Assembly (NCBI GenBank): GCA_913048385.1
Contig: CAJWVZ010000014.1
Location: 1-64,000, forward strand
DNA length: 64,000 nucleotides
From: an uncultured Gammaproteobacteria bacterium
GTDB lineage: Bacteria; Pseudomonadota; Gammaproteobacteria; Pseudomonadales; Pseudohongiellaceae
Reading direction: 5' to 3'
Shown here one piece after another: positions 38,461 to 45,818 of the stretch; within the stretch, counting starts at the first letter, position 1; each line of letters begins with the position of its first letter. Position numbers and translations under genes: made by a program. The notes under the pieces are model-generated. The model was given only the letters and a program-made list of their open reading frames with translations. It was not told where the DNA came from and did not search any database.

Positions 38461-38931
38461 ATGAAGCTCATGTCGATAGCGAAGGTTGTCCTTTTTTCCA
38501 GCAGCTTAATTGGCGCAGGCCTGTATGGTCAACCCGCCTACCAGAGTTTTGGTGCAGAAATGCCTGAAGGCGGGGAAACTGTATCGTTGTCTCAAGCAAT
38601 AGCCTCTCTAGGAGAGAATGATGTTGCGAAGGGGTCGGTGAAAATTGAAGGAAAAATAACTGAGGTTTGCCAAGCCAAGGGTTGCTGGATGGTACTAGTA
38701 GACGGCGACAAGTATGCCAGGGTGACTTTCAAAGATTACGGATTTTTTGTTCCAACAGAAACTAGCATGCAAGACGGCACTATCTTCGGGGAATTGTCTA
38801 AAACTGTTCTAACAAAGGAGCAGTTGCAGCACTACGCAGAGGACGCCGGCCGAGAACACGCAAAAGTTAGTGATGATCCTTTAGAAGAATATTGGTTGGT
38901 GGCAAGCGCGGTGTCGATCAAAACAAAATAA
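38461..38931 (+). CDS. DUF4920-family exported protein
   Basis: The 156-residue precursor has an N-terminal signal-like segment and the DUF4920 core: a small OB-like fold with EGKITEVCQAKGCWMVLVDG, containing two Cys around residues 70-75, and a final strand YWLVASAVSI. A metal- or redox-related role of the Cys pair is often guessed, but none is proven. It converges on the cupredoxin gene, separated by a terminator. Confidence 0.75.
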   Translation: MKLMSIAKVVLFSSSLIGAGLYGQPAYQSFGAEMPEGGETVSLSQAIASLGENDVAKGSVKIEGKITEVCQAKGCWMVLVDGDKYARVTFKDYGFFVPTETSMQDGTIFGELSKTVLTKEQLQHYAEDAGREHAKVSDDPLEEYWLVASAVSIKTK

Positions 38932-38956
38932 AAAAAGGGGCTGTACGCCCCTTTTT
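38932..38956. terminator. Bidirectional intrinsic terminator
   Basis: AAAAAGGGGC (38932-38941) pairs with GCCCCTTTTT (38947-38956) around a TGTAC loop, giving a GC core flanked by A and T runs on both strands. It lies between convergent genes and would end both DUF4920 and the Fur-controlled operon. Confidence 0.85.
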
Positions 38957-38967
38957 GAACGTACTGT

Positions 38968-39411
38968 TTAAAGCGAGTTTAAATATCCATCTAATCTGTC
39001 TCCAGACATGACAAATCCACTTTTCTTCTCTGCCGCAGCTGCTTTCACTGCGTCTAAGTTTCCTGCAGCTCCGACTTGTATAACGCCGACCATCGCCATC
39101 ATCATATGCGGCGTGCACTGGTAAACGTAAACTCCTTCTGCGTTCAGAGTTACCGTTACATCCTGGCTCATCCCACCGTTCCAGCTCTCTGCTCCAGCTG
39201 GTATCATCCCTTCCATTGAGGCCGAATTATGCCCAGGATTAGCTGATTTGAAGGTGACGGTGTCTCCCGGGTTAACTTTCAAAACCGCGGGCTCAAAAAC
39301 CATTACACCGTCCGTTCCTGCATTTAGCATCTGCACTTCGTGGTTGTCTGCAAAAACCACGTTTGTAAGTGCTGCTGTCAATGTAATAGCTGCCAATCTA
39401 AAAACTTTCAT
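38968..39411 (-). CDS. Pseudoazurin-like type I copper protein
   Basis: The 147-residue precursor has a signal peptide ending at FADNHE, then a cupredoxin fold. The four copper ligands of pseudoazurin are present with the right spacing: His61 (NPGHNSA), Cys99 and His102 (YQCTPH) and Met107 in MMMAM. It is thus a periplasmic one-electron carrier. ATG 39411 has an AAAGGTGG site. It is the last gene before a terminator and follows the CbiX-like lipoprotein gene by 27 bases, so it likely belongs to the same transcript. Its electron partner is unknown; the peroxiredoxin and receptor of the operon, or a c-type cytochrome, are candidates. Confidence 0.88.
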   Translation of the reverse strand: MKVFRLAAITLTAALTNVVFADNHEVQMLNAGTDGVMVFEPAVLKVNPGDTVTFKSANPGHNSASMEGMIPAGAESWNGGMSQDVTVTLNAEGVYVYQCTPHMMMAMVGVIQVGAAGNLDAVKAAAAEKKSGFVMSGDRLDGYLNSL

Positions 39412-39438
39412 GTTTTCCACCTTTCAATTATCGTTTAT

Positions 39439-40467
39439 TTACCCACCTGCTAGAAGCCGCCGATGGATTTCTTGAGCTTGGTTCTTAATCCAAAGAGTTA
39501 CATTTTCGTGTGGCAGGAGGCCCAGACCGTTCGACCGGTAATCGAGTCCGCGCAGCAATTCCGCATACGGACCAAATCCACTCACTCTAAACGGGATTAC
39601 TATAACAGATCTGCCTGCTAAATTGGCTTCCCTTACGTAGTTGCGTATAGCCACTTCAGCGTCATTTCTCTTTTCGGGCCAATCCTCACGTAGTGTGAAG
39701 GTCGATACGTCGTGTAACTGCAATTTGGTTTGTACTTTGGACAATATTTTTTGGATTCTGTTTATCCAGAGCAGATTCTCATCGTCATCGCCCGGTCCGT
39801 GAGCAATGACCACTACGTCCTCGGAAGCCGGCTGCTCACTCAGACTCTCAATGCGATCGCCAATTACGGCTTCCATCTCTTCAGCAGCAGACAGACCAAT
39901 GGCGCTCATCCCTATTTTAGCCGACGATTCTACTCTCCAAAAACTTTTTGACATGAATGCGGAGTGAAGCTCCTCTCTAGACTCGTTGTCTCCAATGTTA
40001 ATTGTCTGACTATTTTTACTAGAAAATTCAGGCGCCCCCTCAGCTAAACCCAAAATCTTCGCTGTCCGCTCTCTCCAACTATCACCTGAAATAAACAATC
40101 TTACGACTGCGACGTTTTTGACGCCCTTCGACTCCAGCTCCTCAAGCCCCCCTTGCAATGAGGCAGCGTCAGCCATTCCGAATGCAATAGCCACAGGATA
40201 TTCCTCTCTTAATGGCAAAACTGCATCCTCCACTTGCTTATTCCAAACCTTGCCGCCACCGTGGGCCATGATCAGAATTCCATTTGCATTCTCATTAGCA
40301 GACGACATGTCTGCGTGCTGTTCAAAATCAAATTTGCCAGAACTCTGAGCTATCGATCTCAACTCAGATGGCGTAGCGCAGTTAGCTAGAATCAAACAGA
40401 GCGCAGCCATTACCAACAATACTTTCCATACCTTCAGAAAATTCACCTGAAACATATTAGAACTCAT
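39439..40467 (-). CDS. Lipoprotein with two-lobed CbiX/class II chelatase fold
   Basis: The 342-residue protein has a signal peptide with the lipobox LANC (Cys30). The mature part consists of two similar lobes like sirohydrochlorin cobalto/ferro-chelatases. Lobe one has ILIMAHGGGKVWNKQVEDAV (His69) with GLEELESKGVKNVAVVRLFIS; lobe two has VVVIAHGPGDDDENLLWI (His223) with a C-terminal IVIPFRVSGFGPYAELL. The AHG histidines correspond to the metal-site His of the family. CbiX proteins are cytosolic, whereas this one should be outside the cytoplasm. It overlaps the end of the TonB receptor gene by 11 bases. A role in metal insertion into, or removal from, a tetrapyrrole is inference. Confidence 0.75.
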   Translation of the reverse strand: MSSNMFQVNFLKVWKVLLVMAALCLILANCATPSELRSIAQSSGKFDFEQHADMSSANENANGILIMAHGGGKVWNKQVEDAVLPLREEYPVAIAFGMADAASLQGGLEELESKGVKNVAVVRLFISGDSWRERTAKILGLAEGAPEFSSKNSQTINIGDNESREELHSAFMSKSFWRVESSAKIGMSAIGLSAAEEMEAVIGDRIESLSEQPASEDVVVIAHGPGDDDENLLWINRIQKILSKVQTKLQLHDVSTFTLREDWPEKRNDAEVAIRNYVREANLAGRSVIVIPFRVSGFGPYAELLRGLDYRSNGLGLLPHENVTLWIKNQAQEIHRRLLAGG

Positions 40468-42694
40468 ACTTATAAGAAACTCTTAAATTGATTCCAGGCT
40501 GAATCGCATTCTGGAGATTTTCGATCGAATCTTTGCTGAGACCCTGTATAGATGACCAACGAGCATATTCCTCATCCAATATATTAAATACCCCACCCCT
40601 GAGCGAATGGGACTCATTAAAAGTATAGTAACCCAGCAGATCAGCAACAATATAATTGTCTCCAGTCACCACTTCGTCGGATGACACGCGATCTTTCCGT
40701 TGCACTAGCGTCATAAACAACTCAGCCCCCCAATTGTTTGCTGGACTGTCGTAACTTGAACTCACAACCGTAGTCACCGGCTGGACCGAGTCTATCGGCC
40801 TATCTGTAATGTCGTTGGTTCCGCGAGCGTAAGCGATGGAACCCTGAATATTCCAATCATCAGTCAAATAATAAGCAGAAACTACTTCCAAGCCTTTTAT
40901 GGTCGCAGCACCCGAGTTTTGATCCTGATACAAAGCTATCCTCCCCGCAGTACCTACAGCTTTGCTCTCGATAAAATCACTATACTTATTCTGAAAAGCA
41001 GAAATACTTAAAAACGCATTGTCTAAACTTTGCCTCATACCTACCTCAAAACTGTCACTTGATTCAGCTGAAAGATTAGCATTGGGAACGGTGGCATAAC
41101 TGTAACCCAAATTCACAAAAGCCTGATTTGACTCATCAAAATTTGGTGGCCGATAGCCCTCGGCATATTGTAAAAAGATTGAAGACTGCGCGCCGAAGTC
41201 GTAGATTATTCCGAGGCTTGCCGACGTCGCATCCACATCAACTTCGGAGAGTGAAAATCCACCAAAACCAGCAATGATGCCGCTGCTGTCCACTGATGGA
41301 TCAACCCTTGGAGTCATCTTGTAACTGTCATAGCGTAAACCGGGGATTATAGTCAGCCCGAGTCCAGGGAAAGAAATCTCATCTTGAACATAAAATCCTT
41401 GACGCTCCGTTGTGGTATCCGGAAAGGTTTTATTTGGAAAATTTTCTGTTGGAGCCATCGGGTAGGCAGAAATTTCACAAACAACTGTACCTGAACTTAT
41501 CTCCGTCTCACATCGGTTTCGAGGGCGCTCTGTGTCAGTTTCATCGTGATTAAATCCGTACGCAAATGTATGTGTAATCGCACTGCCAACATACTCTTTA
41601 CGCAAATTCAACCCGAATGCAAACGTATCCTGATTAAATTCAAAATCCGTAACACGATCTGCAGATGTTCCCGCAAAAGAACGTGGATTACGCGGATCTA
41701 TGAACGAATAACTGGTCCTATTCTGCTCAGTATGCTGCAGCGCATCTGTATTTTGCTTTTGAATTTTAAGATCAACCGCGTCAAAGAGTGCCGAATCCCC
41801 TTCCCACGAGTAACCAATGCCAAACCTATCCCTGTTCGTGGTGTCACTACCTACCGAGGAAGAGACACTGCGGCTAAGGTCACTTAACATCATCACATCA
41901 TTTTGCTCTTCGTACTGATCGACGAGGAAACTAAGTTGCTGGGAGTCTGAAATATCCCAAAAAGCCTTAATTAATAACCCTTCGGAGTCGCCATCCTGCG
42001 GATTCAAAGAACCCTTACCATTCACATCAAACTCAGAAAACTCTCGTGCTGTATACTGAATCATCGTACCAAAATTTGCAGCTTGCCAAGCTCCAGTAAA
42101 ACCTACCCTCGTCATTTCATTTGCCGAGGCATTCGAAGTTTGCACAGAAAAATAGGTTCGGTTTTCTCCATCGACATAATCTCGCGGGGTTTTCGTGCGA
42201 AGTAAAACAGCACCTCCCATCGCATCAGCTCCATACAAGACAGAGGAAGGGCCACGTATTATTTCAACAGCTTTTAGATCATCCATCTCAAAACTATCCT
42301 TGCCGTAAGATGAAGGCCCTGCGCCGTAAATGTCGCTACTTCGAATGCCGTCTATCACAGTCAGAACGCGGTTTCCACCGATTCCTCGAATAGAAAACCC
42401 CTGATGGCCTCCGCGACTGGCAGTTTCCATACTCACGCCAGGCTGGTATCTCGCTAAATCATCAATGTCATTGACGAGCTGACGCTCAATCTCTTGCTCA
42501 GAAATAACAGAAACCGTCCCCGCAATACTGCTGATAGTGCGAGAGACGCGCGTTGCGCTGACTTCTATTTCTTCTATGCGAACACGTGAATCCTGCGCAA
42601 CTATCGTGCCTGATAAAATAACTGAAGAGGCAAGTAGAGAGCGTATAAAACTTGATTTACGTGACAACAATATTCTTTGTGAATCCTCACACAT
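40457..42694 (-). CDS. TonB-dependent receptor, haem/haemoglobin family
   Basis: The 745-residue outer-membrane receptor has a signal peptide (cleavage near IVAQDS). A TonB box-like stretch EEIEVSATR is followed by the plug TVSVISEQEIERQL...GGHQGFSIRGIGGNRVLTVIDGIRSSDIYG...VEIIRGPSSVLYGADAMGGAV. This matches the haem/haemoglobin/transferrin receptor subfamily. The beta-barrel ends in the aromatic C-terminal YKYEF expected of outer-membrane proteins. It overlaps the chelatase-like lipoprotein gene, so the two are translationally coupled. Haem, or another tetrapyrrole, is the likely ligand. Confidence 0.88.
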   Translation of the reverse strand: MCEDSQRILLSRKSSFIRSLLASSVILSGTIVAQDSRVRIEEIEVSATRVSRTISSIAGTVSVISEQEIERQLVNDIDDLARYQPGVSMETASRGGHQGFSIRGIGGNRVLTVIDGIRSSDIYGAGPSSYGKDSFEMDDLKAVEIIRGPSSVLYGADAMGGAVLLRTKTPRDYVDGENRTYFSVQTSNASANEMTRVGFTGAWQAANFGTMIQYTAREFSEFDVNGKGSLNPQDGDSEGLLIKAFWDISDSQQLSFLVDQYEEQNDVMMLSDLSRSVSSSVGSDTTNRDRFGIGYSWEGDSALFDAVDLKIQKQNTDALQHTEQNRTSYSFIDPRNPRSFAGTSADRVTDFEFNQDTFAFGLNLRKEYVGSAITHTFAYGFNHDETDTERPRNRCETEISSGTVVCEISAYPMAPTENFPNKTFPDTTTERQGFYVQDEISFPGLGLTIIPGLRYDSYKMTPRVDPSVDSSGIIAGFGGFSLSEVDVDATSASLGIIYDFGAQSSIFLQYAEGYRPPNFDESNQAFVNLGYSYATVPNANLSAESSDSFEVGMRQSLDNAFLSISAFQNKYSDFIESKAVGTAGRIALYQDQNSGAATIKGLEVVSAYYLTDDWNIQGSIAYARGTNDITDRPIDSVQPVTTVVSSSYDSPANNWGAELFMTLVQRKDRVSSDEVVTGDNYIVADLLGYYTFNESHSLRGGVFNILDEEYARWSSIQGLSKDSIENLQNAIQPGINLRVSYKYEF

Positions 42695-42824
42695 ATTTTT
42701 CGCCTTTTATGAATTAAAAAATTTGTGACATCTGAGTGATTGTTCTTAACAGCAAACAGAGCCTCTCGACTTTTACGAACAATCGCAAACTGTTTAAGGG
42801 CTAAGCCTGTCGCGTATAACCGAC

Positions 42825-43424
42825 TTACAACTTCGTTTCGTTGTCTCGAAGATAACTCGAGACACCTTCTGACGTCGCTACCATTCCGACATCTCCATCT
42901 TTCCAACCGGCTGGGCATACCTCACCGTGCTCTTCAGTAAATTTTAAGGCATCGAGCAGCCTTAACATCTCGTCAACGTTCCTCCCTAAAGGAAGGTTAT
43001 TTATCGTGGCGTGCTGAATAACTCGATCCCTATCGATCAAAAAAGATGCCCGAAACGCAATTCCCTCTGAATTAGCAACTCCGTATGAGTCAATTATTTC
43101 GCGCTTCACATCAGCAACTAATGGAAATTCAACTGAGCCTATCCCGCCCTTGTCTGTTGAAGTATTTCGCCAAGCCAAATGTGAGAACTGAGAATCAATA
43201 GATACACCTATAACTTGTGCACCTTTTTCCCTAAAGGAATTGACTCTATTGTTGTGAGCAATAATTTCCGACGGGCACACGAACGTAAAATCCATGGGGT
43301 AAAAAAACAGGACTATATAGCTTCCCTGATAATCCGATAGTTTAAAATCTTCCTTAATTGTGCCGTCCGGCATTACCGCAGCTGCCTGAAAGTCTGGTGC
43401 CTGTTCACAAATTGCTATACTCAT
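42825..43424 (-). CDS. Typical 2-Cys peroxiredoxin
   Basis: The 199-residue thiol peroxidase reduces peroxides. The peroxidatic Cys50 is in FYPMDFTFVCPSE and the resolving Cys in GEVCPAGW; the C-terminal region is not extended by a YF motif. It differs from classical AhpC in the HATINNLPLGRNVDEMLRLLDAL type and is closer to the eukaryote-like/Tsa group. ATG 43424 has a GAAGGT site. It follows the small Cys protein closely, and 130 bases separate it from the TonB receptor gene. Iron import produces peroxide stress, so its place in a Fur unit makes sense. Confidence 0.92.
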   Translation of the reverse strand: MSIAICEQAPDFQAAAVMPDGTIKEDFKLSDYQGSYIVLFFYPMDFTFVCPSEIIAHNNRVNSFREKGAQVIGVSIDSQFSHLAWRNTSTDKGGIGSVEFPLVADVKREIIDSYGVANSEGIAFRASFLIDRDRVIQHATINNLPLGRNVDEMLRLLDALKFTEEHGEVCPAGWKDGDVGMVATSEGVSSYLRDNETKL

Positions 43425-43435
43425 CTGTTCTACCT

Positions 43436-43678
43436 TCAATAAAGTTTAATGTTTACTCCAAATTTACTGAGCGTTGTTTTTGGGCTCGGTATTTTTTTCC
43501 TAAAGTAGTCCTCTAATATCATCTGAGACAATGATTCATATATTTCCCGCTCCATTCGAAAACTCATTGGCCCAATATGTAATGTGAACGAGTTGCAACA
43601 CTCGCAACAGGTTACCGAGGTAAACGGCCCTCTTGCGATGGTTTTTACGATGCAGGCATTGGAGTTATGAGCATCCAT
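43436..43678 (-). CDS. Small Cys-rich protein of unknown function in the Fur operon
   Basis: The 80-residue protein has no signal peptide. Its centre holds VTCCECCNSFTLHIGP, four cysteines in five positions, which suggests metal binding or a redox function, followed by the amphipathic helix MEREIYESLSQMILEDYF. ATG 43678 has an AAAGGA site; an earlier TTG would overlap the upstream gene. I do not recognise a named family with confidence. It lies between the upstream 89-residue gene and the peroxiredoxin. Confidence 0.65.
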   Translation of the reverse strand: MDAHNSNACIVKTIARGPFTSVTCCECCNSFTLHIGPMSFRMEREIYESLSQMILEDYFRKKIPSPKTTLSKFGVNIKLY

Positions 43679-43698
43679 AGACAATCCTTTTTTTAAAC

Positions 43699-43968
43699 TC
43701 AATGGAGATTTCTTAAATGCGTTTCTGAAATTGTGGAAAAGTATGTGTCAACATCAAAGTCTGGATGCATTTGCTCCCAATGCGTTTTGAGCCTTCTACA
43801 CGTGTTGCTTAATCCAGAGTTATGCAAATTAGGATGTTCTAAAACCATTTCGAAGTGTTCTACAATTGCATTTTGCAAACGCTCACATGGCTTGTTGTTG
43901 TAGCGGGTCAGCATAAAAAGTAGGGATGCGATTAATATCTCTATCGGGGGCGTTTCATGATCAAGCAT
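43699..43968 (-). CDS. Small helical protein of unknown function, first gene of the Fur operon
   Basis: The 89-residue, apparently cytosolic, all-helical protein (IEILIASLLFMLTRYNNKPCERLQNAIVEHFEMVLEHP) has no recognised family. ATG 43968 has a CGGAG site and is the first start after the Fur-type promoter at 43996-44024. Its gene is followed by that for the Cys-rich protein. Two His-rich helices (HFEMVLEHPNLHN, HWEQMHPDF) could bind a metal, but this is only a guess. Confidence 0.65.
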   Translation of the reverse strand: MLDHETPPIEILIASLLFMLTRYNNKPCERLQNAIVEHFEMVLEHPNLHNSGLSNTCRRLKTHWEQMHPDFDVDTYFSTISETHLRNLH

Positions 43969-43995
43969 TTAAAGCTCCGTTGAAGTCAGAAACAA

Positions 43996-44024
43996 ATGAT
44001 AATGATAATGATTATCATTTGCAA
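43996..44024 (-). promoter_or_regulatory. Promoter with embedded Fur box
   Basis: On the minus strand TTGCAA (44019-44024) and TATCAT (43996-44001) are separated by exactly 17 bases. The segment 44001-44019 is a perfect 9-1-9 palindrome built of Fur hexamers (AATGATAAT, centre, ATTATCATT), with one more TGATAA half-site to the left (43997-44002). Fur with iron would block this promoter directly. TTGCAA is itself palindromic and could also act as -35 for the gene starting at 44085, but no good -10 is seen on that side. Confidence 0.85.
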
Positions 44025-44084
44025 CAATTAAAAAGATTATTTGTGATAGGATAAATTTTTAAGGAATAAATAAAGAGCGCTCCA

Positions 44085-44450
44085 ATGAAGCCAAATTATT
44101 CTCTCGCCGTCATCCTGATACCGCTGGCTTTGATGAGCTGCTTAGGCTCACTATCCCTCAGCTCAGCCTCAGCACAAAACAATGCTGCCGTAACAACCTC
44201 AATTCTGGATAAACAAGTGATGGGAAAGTGGGCACGCAGTTGCGCGCTGTGCCATGTCACCGGCGAAGCAAACGCCCCAAAGATGGGGGACACGAAAAAT
44301 TGGAATGATCGCTTGAAAAAGAGCGAAGAGGAAATTTTGCAAAATGTCGTGTATGGATACAATTCCATGCCGCCCTTAGGCTATTGCATGTCCTGTGAAA
44401 TTTCAGATTTCAAGGCTATGATTGCGTTTATGGCAGGGGGAGAATTTTGA
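44085..44450 (+). CDS. Cytochrome c5-like protein
   Basis: The 121-residue precursor has a signal peptide ending near SASAQ and one haem-binding CALCH motif (Cys53, Cys56, His57). Met95 in NSMPPLGYC is the likely sixth ligand. The C-terminal YCMSC pair is the extra disulfide typical of cytochrome c5. It should be a periplasmic or lipid-associated monohaem electron carrier. The stop overlaps the TTG start of the lactone-oxidase gene, so the two proteins are co-translated and likely exchange electrons. Confidence 0.9.
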   Translation: MKPNYSLAVILIPLALMSCLGSLSLSSASAQNNAAVTTSILDKQVMGKWARSCALCHVTGEANAPKMGDTKNWNDRLKKSEEEILQNVVYGYNSMPPLGYCMSCEISDFKAMIAFMAGGEF

Positions 44451-45808
44451 AAAAAACGTCACGAAGAGTATTTTTAGCAGCGAGCGTGAAAGCCGCTCTT
44501 TTTAGCGCTTACGCATCTGGGTCGTCGATTATGTCGGGCCCTACACCCTGGAGTAATTGGTCTGGCGGTCAGACATGCCGCCCTGCCGGACGGCACGATA
44601 TCACTGATGAAGGTGAACTCCGGAAAATCCTACGGTCCTCTTCCGGCCAAATCCGGCCAGTAGGCTCTAGTCACTCTTTCAGCCCCCTTATCCCGACCGA
44701 TGGCCATTTAATTGTCGTCGATCAACTTAACCAAATTCGGAGTTACGATCAGAAAGCAATGACGGTCACCCTTGGCGCTGGAGCACGCCTTGGGGACCTC
44801 GGTGCGCAGTTAGATACTATCGGTCAGGGTATGATTAATTTACCAGACATTGACCGTCAAACAATTGCTGGAGCAATGGCCACCGGGACCCATGGAACAG
44901 GTGTGACTCTCCCCGCACTGTCATCAATGATAATAGGGCTTCGACTTGTAACCCCAAACGGCAACGTATTAAATATTGATACCAGCGATATGGAAATGCT
45001 CCATGCGGCAAGAGTTAACGTTGGAGCCCTTGGCATAGTGACCGAGGTAACCATCCAAAATAGAGAATCTTACAAGTTAAAGAAACGAGAATGGGCAGCG
45101 CCTACCGAGGATATTCTCGACAGTTTTGCGGATCTCACTAACAACCATCGACATTTTGAAATTTTTCCGCTTGTTTACTCGGACTATTCTTTAGCACTGT
45201 CAATGGATGAGACCAATGATCCGATCGGAAAAGCCGTGACCGAGCCAAGTGATGACGCTTCGATTGCTGAGTCGTTAGGATTAACCGCAAACCCAACGCC
45301 TGCGGAACGTCGAAAGCTTTCCAACATAACTGCGTCTCGTATCCAACCGAGCGAGTCAGTAGATGTATCGTATAAACTGCTATCCAATTTAAGAAATAGC
45401 CGCTTTAATGAAATGGAATATTCAGTCCCCGTGGAGGCTGGAGCTGATTGCTTGCGGGAAATTTTAAAGACAATTTATGACAAAAAGATAGATGTAGTTT
45501 TTCCCCTTGAGTACCGTTATGTTAAGGCAGACCAAGATTGGCTAAGTATGGCGTATGGCGATCACCCACACGCGACTATCTCGATTCACCGAACTGCTAG
45601 CGAAGACTTCGCTCCATACTTCGATATTATTGAACCCATTTTTTGGAAATACGCAGGTCGGCCGCATTGGGGAAAAATCCATAGCCTAAAGCATAAAGAG
45701 TTGGTCAAGTTATATCCACGATATAGAGATTTCATGGAACTCAGGAAATCTCTCGATCCATCTGGAAGATTACTCAATGCGCACTTGCGCACACTATTTA
45801 ACGCGTGA
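44447..45808 (+). CDS. FAD-linked aldonolactone oxidase/dehydrogenase, Tat-like leader
   Basis: The 453-residue flavoprotein belongs to the VAO family, D-arabinono/L-gulono-lactone oxidase group. His76 in the PVGSSHSFSP loop is the position of covalent FAD attachment in the family. TIAGAMATGTHGTG forms the second FAD loop, and the C-terminal HWGK (about residue 405) is the family's active-site box. The N-terminus SRRVFLAAS resembles a twin-arginine leader, so export with FAD bound is inferred. The TTG start at 44447 overlaps the cytochrome stop and follows a GGGGGAG site. In mitochondria, galactonolactone dehydrogenase passes electrons to cytochrome c, so the coupling here has a precedent. 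The substrate is unknown. Confidence 0.85.
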   Translation: MKKTSRRVFLAASVKAALFSAYASGSSIMSGPTPWSNWSGGQTCRPAGRHDITDEGELRKILRSSSGQIRPVGSSHSFSPLIPTDGHLIVVDQLNQIRSYDQKAMTVTLGAGARLGDLGAQLDTIGQGMINLPDIDRQTIAGAMATGTHGTGVTLPALSSMIIGLRLVTPNGNVLNIDTSDMEMLHAARVNVGALGIVTEVTIQNRESYKLKKREWAAPTEDILDSFADLTNNHRHFEIFPLVYSDYSLALSMDETNDPIGKAVTEPSDDASIAESLGLTANPTPAERRKLSNITASRIQPSESVDVSYKLLSNLRNSRFNEMEYSVPVEAGADCLREILKTIYDKKIDVVFPLEYRYVKADQDWLSMAYGDHPHATISIHRTASEDFAPYFDIIEPIFWKYAGRPHWGKIHSLKHKELVKLYPRYRDFMELRKSLDPSGRLLNAHLRTLFNA

Positions 45809-45818
45809 CTCGATACTC

